DNA of 24,425 nt, taken from Methanothrix sp. Lineage in GTDB: Archaea > Halobacteriota > Methanosarcinia > Methanotrichales > Methanotrichaceae. The position numbers and the translations under genes are program-made. The stretch covers positions 1 to 24,425 of the forward strand of contig JAQVZT010000005.1 in assembly GCA_028708055.1 (NCBI GenBank), given 5' to 3'. The notes under the pieces were generated by a model. It was not told where the DNA came from. It searched no databases and worked only from the letters and a program-made list of their open reading frames with translations. Positions 21,629-24,425 of the stretch are shown piece after piece. Position 1 is the stretch's first letter. Every line of letters begins with the position of its first letter.

Positions 21629-22681
21629 TTGGACGGATTAATAGAGATCATCACTGCATTTGCCGCCCAGCAGCCGGGGATATTCGCCCTGATCATCGGT
21701 ATCATCGGGGCTCTCGTGCTCTCTGCCGTGGTCAACGTAGGTGCCATGGCAGTCATCTGGGCAGACAGAAAGGTAATGAGCGATTTCTGCAACCGGTTTG
21801 GTCCTAATCGTGTGGGTGGAAGATGGGGTATATTGCAGCTGGGCGCTGATGCCATCAAGCTCTTTACCAAAGAGGATGTCATTCCTGCTGGCGTTGATAA
21901 GGGCGTTTATGTTTGGGCGCCTATTGTCGCCTCGGCGGGAACCATGCTCGTCGCTGCAGCCATACCATTCGGTGCGCTGCACATCGGCGGAAAGGATTAT
22001 CCCCTCGTCGTGGCCAATATGGACATCAGCGCTTTCTATGTGGAAGCAGCCTTATCCATTATGTCCATAGCCGTGTTCATGGCTGGATACAGCTCCAACA
22101 ACAAGTACTCAATTCTGGGAGCTTTCCGAGGCATGGCCAGAATGATCGCCTATGAAGTTCCCATGGGCGTCTGCGTCATTTCGGTAGCAGTCATGGCTCA
22201 CAGCCTGAACTTGGTCGAAATCGTACAGAGCCAGACAGTCTGGTATGCCTTTGCTCAGCCGCTGGGGTTCATAATTTTCCTGATTGCCCTGGTCACCGAT
22301 CTGGGAAGAATTCCCTTCGATCAGAGCGAGGCTGAAGAAGAAATCATATGCGGCTACAACACCGAGTACAGCGGAATCAGGTGGGGCCTGCTCTACTTCC
22401 AGGAGTACAATAACTTCCTTCTGGGGTCCATTCTCATCTCGCTGTTGTTCCTGGGTGGCTGGCATGGACCGATCATACCCATACCAGTCCTGGACATAAT
22501 CTCGCCGATGATCTGGCTGATCATGAAGGTTGTAATCGTAATATGGTTCATCATATTGATCAGAGCTGCGCTCTTCAGACTGAGAATCGATCAGGTAACT
22601 GACCTGGGATGGAAATGGATGCTGCCTCTCTCCCTTGTGAACCTGGGATGGGCAGTCATCATCGGGTCTTACTTTGCATGA
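21629..22681 (+). CDS. fpoH: F420H2 dehydrogenase subunit FpoH (NuoH/ND1-like)
   Basis: The 350-residue protein has eight membrane segments and the ND1 signatures: AVIWADRKVMSDFCNRFGPNRVGGRWGILQLGADAIKLFTKED near the N-terminus and GRIPFDQSEAEEEIICGYNTEYSGIRW, the acidic loop that lines the entry to the quinone-site channel. It links the peripheral arm with the proton-pumping membrane arm. The start is TTG at 21629 with GGAGGGAGAGG upstream; the upstream stop (fpoCD) is 12 bases before. The gene is followed by fpoI after 12 bases. Confidence 0.93.
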   Translation: MDGLIEIITAFAAQQPGIFALIIGIIGALVLSAVVNVGAMAVIWADRKVMSDFCNRFGPNRVGGRWGILQLGADAIKLFTKEDVIPAGVDKGVYVWAPIVASAGTMLVAAAIPFGALHIGGKDYPLVVANMDISAFYVEAALSIMSIAVFMAGYSSNNKYSILGAFRGMARMIAYEVPMGVCVISVAVMAHSLNLVEIVQSQTVWYAFAQPLGFIIFLIALVTDLGRIPFDQSEAEEEIICGYNTEYSGIRWGLLYFQEYNNFLLGSILISLLFLGGWHGPIIPIPVLDIISPMIWLIMKVVIVIWFIILIRAALFRLRIDQVTDLGWKWMLPLSLVNLGWAVIIGSYFA

Positions 22682-22693
22682 GGTGGCAATAAG

Positions 22694-23290
22694 ATGCTCA
22701 AGAGAAAGATGATAAAGAACTTCACCTGGCCTCTGAAGATCGCCACACGGGAGATCGAGGTCACGAGGCTCTATCCAGAAGTAATGATGCAGCTTCCTGC
22801 CGCAGAGAGAGGCATTCATGAGTTGGATGCCACCACATGCATTGGTTGCGGAACCTGCGCCAGGATCTGTCCCAATAGCTGTATCGAGATGGTCAACTTC
22901 AAATTCGGCAACCCTCTCAAGAACAAGAAGATGCAGTTTCCGCAGATCGACTTCGGAAGGTGCATGTTCTGCGGGCTGTGCGTGGACGAGTGTCCGGTCG
23001 AATGCCTGAAGATGGGCAAAAATGTCATAATGGCAGGCTGGACCAGAAAAGATCTTGTAAAGAGCCCTGATTTCCTGGCAACCAAGCGATTTTCTGCCAA
23101 AGAGGTCGCTGACTTTGAAGCCGAGGCCAAGAGGATAGCTGCCGAGAAGGCAGCCGCCAAGAAAGCCGCTGCCAAAGAAGGTGCCGCAAAAGAGGGTGCA
23201 GCTAAAAAGCCGGCCAAAGAAGGAGCCGCTCCTGCCAAGAAAAAGGCAAACGGAGCAGAGGCCAAGCCTAATGAGGGAGGTGCTGCCTGA
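22694..23290 (+). CDS. fpoI: F420H2 dehydrogenase subunit FpoI (NuoI-like) with Lys/Ala-rich tail
   Basis: The first 130 of 198 residues are a standard NuoI-type ferredoxin: CIGCGTCARICP (C49, C52, C55, C59) and CMFCGLCVDECP (C90, C93, C96, C100) bind two [4Fe-4S] clusters. From about 137 a tail of 60 residues follows, almost all Ala, Lys, Glu and Gly, with repeats of the type KEGAA and AAKK. I recall such a tail being noted for Methanothrix and linked to direct ferredoxin docking, because these organisms use the enzyme without FpoF; I did not verify it. The tail repeats are also seen in DNA (GCCAAAGAAGG-like). The stop overlaps the fpoJ1 start by one base (TGATG). Confidence 0.92.
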   Translation: MLKRKMIKNFTWPLKIATREIEVTRLYPEVMMQLPAAERGIHELDATTCIGCGTCARICPNSCIEMVNFKFGNPLKNKKMQFPQIDFGRCMFCGLCVDECPVECLKMGKNVIMAGWTRKDLVKSPDFLATKRFSAKEVADFEAEAKRIAAEKAAAKKAAAKEGAAKEGAAKKPAKEGAAPAKKKANGAEAKPNEGGAA

Positions 23291-23718
23291 TGTCTGAGAA
23301 GTCGGGCGCAAATGTCATTCGGACCATCTTCGAGCTGCTGGTTTTGCTTGTGGCTCTGGGAGTGATCTTCGGCGGCCTGGCGTTGATTGTGATTCTATCG
23401 CCCTGGTCGCAAACGGTACTGAATAAGCTTCTTGCCTTAGACATAGGATTTGCCATCGAGCTTCTGGCCTTCCTGGCCATCGCGGCAATAACCGTCCTGC
23501 TGTCAGCGCTTGTAGTCTACTCTAATAATATCATTCATAGCGCTCTTTACCTGCTGGGATGTTTTGCCGGAGTAGCTGCTCTGTATATCACCCTGAATGC
23601 TCCCTTTGTGGGCGTGGCTCAGGTTCTGGTGTACATCGGGGCAGTCGGAGTTCTGATGCTGTTCGCTGTAATGCTAACAAGGAAGACGATTATGGAGGAG
23701 TCCCATGGTGAAATATAA
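23290..23718 (+). CDS. fpoJ: F420H2 dehydrogenase subunit FpoJ, N-terminal part (NuoJ-like)
   Basis: The 142-residue protein has four membrane segments and the NuoJ/ND6 core FLAIAAITVLLSALVVYSNNIIHSALYLLGCFAGVAALYITLNAPFVGVAQVLVYIGAVGVLMLFAVML. The signature GVAQVLVYIGAVGVLMLFAVML ends at the point where the canonical NuoJ continues. The rest of NuoJ is encoded by the next gene. As far as I recall, J is also split into two genes in Methanosarcina, so this is normal for the group. The ATG at 23290 overlaps the fpoI stop. Confidence 0.9.
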   Translation: MSEKSGANVIRTIFELLVLLVALGVIFGGLALIVILSPWSQTVLNKLLALDIGFAIELLAFLAIAAITVLLSALVVYSNNIIHSALYLLGCFAGVAALYITLNAPFVGVAQVLVYIGAVGVLMLFAVMLTRKTIMEESHGEI

Positions 23719-23968
23719 GATAATTATCATTACCCTTGCCTTCCTGGCTGCTCTATTCGCCTCGTTCTCCCTTTCCGATTGGGGAACAGGAAAGGAGCAG
23801 CCGCTCAGCTTTGAGCCGCGGGATGGATTGAGGTTGCCGGAAAGCGGCATTGGAGACGTGGGATTTGAGATATTCACCTCTTACGTCTTTGCCTTTGAGA
23901 TCTTGGCCCTGGTCTTGACGGCGGCTCTTGTAGGAGCGGTTTATGTCGCTCGAAAGGAGGCTGCCTGA
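23705..23968 (+). CDS. fpoJ: F420H2 dehydrogenase subunit FpoJ, C-terminal part
   Basis: The 87-residue protein completes the NuoJ fold: two hydrophobic segments, IIIITLAFLAALFASFSL at the start and FEIFTSYVFAFEILALVLTAALVGAVYVARKEAA at the end, the latter being the usual NuoJ ending. Between them lies a short extracytoplasmic loop. It overlaps fpoJ1 by 14 bases in another frame, with GGAGGAG about 6 bases before the ATG at 23705. Translation of both parts is therefore coupled and stoichiometric. Confidence 0.88.
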   Translation: MVKYKIIIITLAFLAALFASFSLSDWGTGKEQPLSFEPRDGLRLPESGIGDVGFEIFTSYVFAFEILALVLTAALVGAVYVARKEAA

Positions 23969-23983
23969 GGAGGGCGACAACTC

Positions 23984-24010
23984 ATGACAAGGAGGGATAT
24001 TAACCGATGA
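23984..24010 (+). other. Possible leader peptide before fpoK
   Basis: An eight-codon frame (MTRRDINR) starts with ATG at 23984, has its own ribosome site (GAGGAGGG near 23966-23974), and ends at TGA 24008-24010, overlapping the fpoK ATG as ATGA. The fpoK ribosome site lies inside it. It could couple fpoK translation to upstream ribosomes or be a chance frame. Confidence 0.3.
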
Positions 24011-24309
24011 TACCGTTGGAGCTTTATATACTGCTGGCATCCACGATGTTCACCATCGGCTTGTACGGACTCGTTACTCAAAAGAACGGTGTCAAGCTCA
24101 TGATGTGCATCGAGCTCTTGCTCAATAGCGCCAACATAAATCTTGTCGCCTTCTCAGCTTACCAGCCCAATGTGAATGGTCAGGTATTTGCCCTGTTCTC
24201 CATTGCGCTGGCTGCGGCTGAAGCGGGCGTTGGATTCGCTATATTGATTGCCTTGTACAGGCTATACGGAACGATAGACCTGAACAACATTAACGCCATG
24301 AGGTGGTAA
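24007..24309 (+). CDS. fpoK: F420H2 dehydrogenase subunit FpoK (NuoK/ND4L-like)
   Basis: The 100-residue protein has three membrane segments and the NuoK pattern: LYILLASTMFTIGLYGLVTQKNGVKLMMCIELLLNSANINLVAFS, with the conserved membrane glutamate in MCIELLLNSANINLVAF, and a third segment LFSIALAAAEAGVGFAILIALY with the second glutamate. Both acidic residues are in the proton path. The length is standard (100). GGAGGG lies about 9 bases before the ATG. It is followed by fpoL after three bases. Confidence 0.93.
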   Translation: MIPLELYILLASTMFTIGLYGLVTQKNGVKLMMCIELLLNSANINLVAFSAYQPNVNGQVFALFSIALAAAEAGVGFAILIALYRLYGTIDLNNINAMRW

Positions 24310-24312
24310 GGA

Positions 24313-24425
24313 ATGTACGCCGATTATGCATATCTGATTGTGGCGCTTCCTGTGCTGGCATTCTTGCTGTGCCTGTTTGTAGGATGGCATCTGCCAAGAG
24401 GAGGAGGCTTCCTTACCGTCCTGGC
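24313..24425 (+). CDS. fpoL: F420H2 dehydrogenase subunit FpoL (NuoL-like), 5' fragment
   Basis: The frame from ATG 24313 runs to the window edge (37 residues: MYADYAYLIVALPVLAFLLC, then FVGWHLPRGGGFLTVL). It begins with the first membrane segment of a NuoL/antiporter-like subunit: a short polar start, ALPVLAF and a following GGG loop. The fpoL identity also rests on the position after fpoK, which is the order in Methanosarcina. The remaining gene and M, N and O are outside the window. Confidence 0.8.
   Translation, partial: MYADYAYLIVALPVLAFLLCLFVGWHLPRGGGFLTVL

Noticed and set aside
22109..23311. Minus-strand frame of 400 codons opposite fpoH and fpoI
   Set aside because: It is the shadow of two well-supported Fpo genes. 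Its sequence is low-complexity and matches nothing.

Overview
This window most likely comes from a Methanothrix (Methanosaeta)-like aceticlastic methanogen. The right end carries the first part of an archaeal F420H2:phenazine/ferredoxin:methanophenazine oxidoreductase (Fpo) operon. The gene starts follow archaeal Shine-Dalgarno signals (GGAGG, GGTGATC), several promoters have a TTTATAT-type TATA box, and an archaeal-type deoxyhypusine synthase and an FtsY C-terminus are present. The FpoI subunit has a long Lys/Ala-rich tail, which I recall as a Methanothrix trait; I could not check this against a database.

Layout. Positions 1-164 hold the end of ftsY. Positions 165-4450 form an accessory island. 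It contains an AT-rich RloA/RloB-like ATPase plus Toprim-like gene pair (candidate phage defence, related to AbiL), a solo HicB-type antitoxin gene, a RelBE/ParE-like toxin-antitoxin pair, a decayed second copy of the HicB gene end, and a GC-rich block that I could not identify. Positions 4459-11280 are mostly minus-strand genes: an AI-2E family permease, a GNAT acetyltransferase coupled to a ferredoxin-like protein, an unknown 375-residue protein, two secreted proteins (DUF333 repeats; LolA-like), an orphan NfnA/SudB-like flavoprotein and a small unknown protein. Positions 11360-12755 run plus: a secreted C39-like protein and a DUF1269 membrane protein. A possible structured RNA follows at about 12922. 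Positions 13105-14355 hold a membrane-anchored alpha/beta hydrolase and a small, sequon-rich secreted protein. A SRPBCC gene broken by two in-frame stops occupies 14590-15054. A minus-strand set follows: an HD phosphohydrolase, two small proteins and UbiX. A second minus-strand pair comprises a nucleotidyltransferase and deoxyhypusine synthase.

From 18921 to the right edge runs fpoA-B-CD-H-I-J1-J2-K-L (L cut by the window). These genes encode the peripheral electron-input arm (B, CD, I) and the proton-pumping membrane arm (A, H, J, K, L) of a complex I-like enzyme that reduces methanophenazine. Notable points are a C-D fusion, three successive TTG start codons each with a strong Shine-Dalgarno site, a split J subunit and a possible leader peptide before fpoK.

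The best candidate for an unusual system is the RloA/RloB pair in its AT-rich island. The strongest unexplained sequence signals are the SRPBCC gene with two nonsense codons, the GC-rich block at 4083-4360 and the hairpin downstream of a TATA box at 12898.
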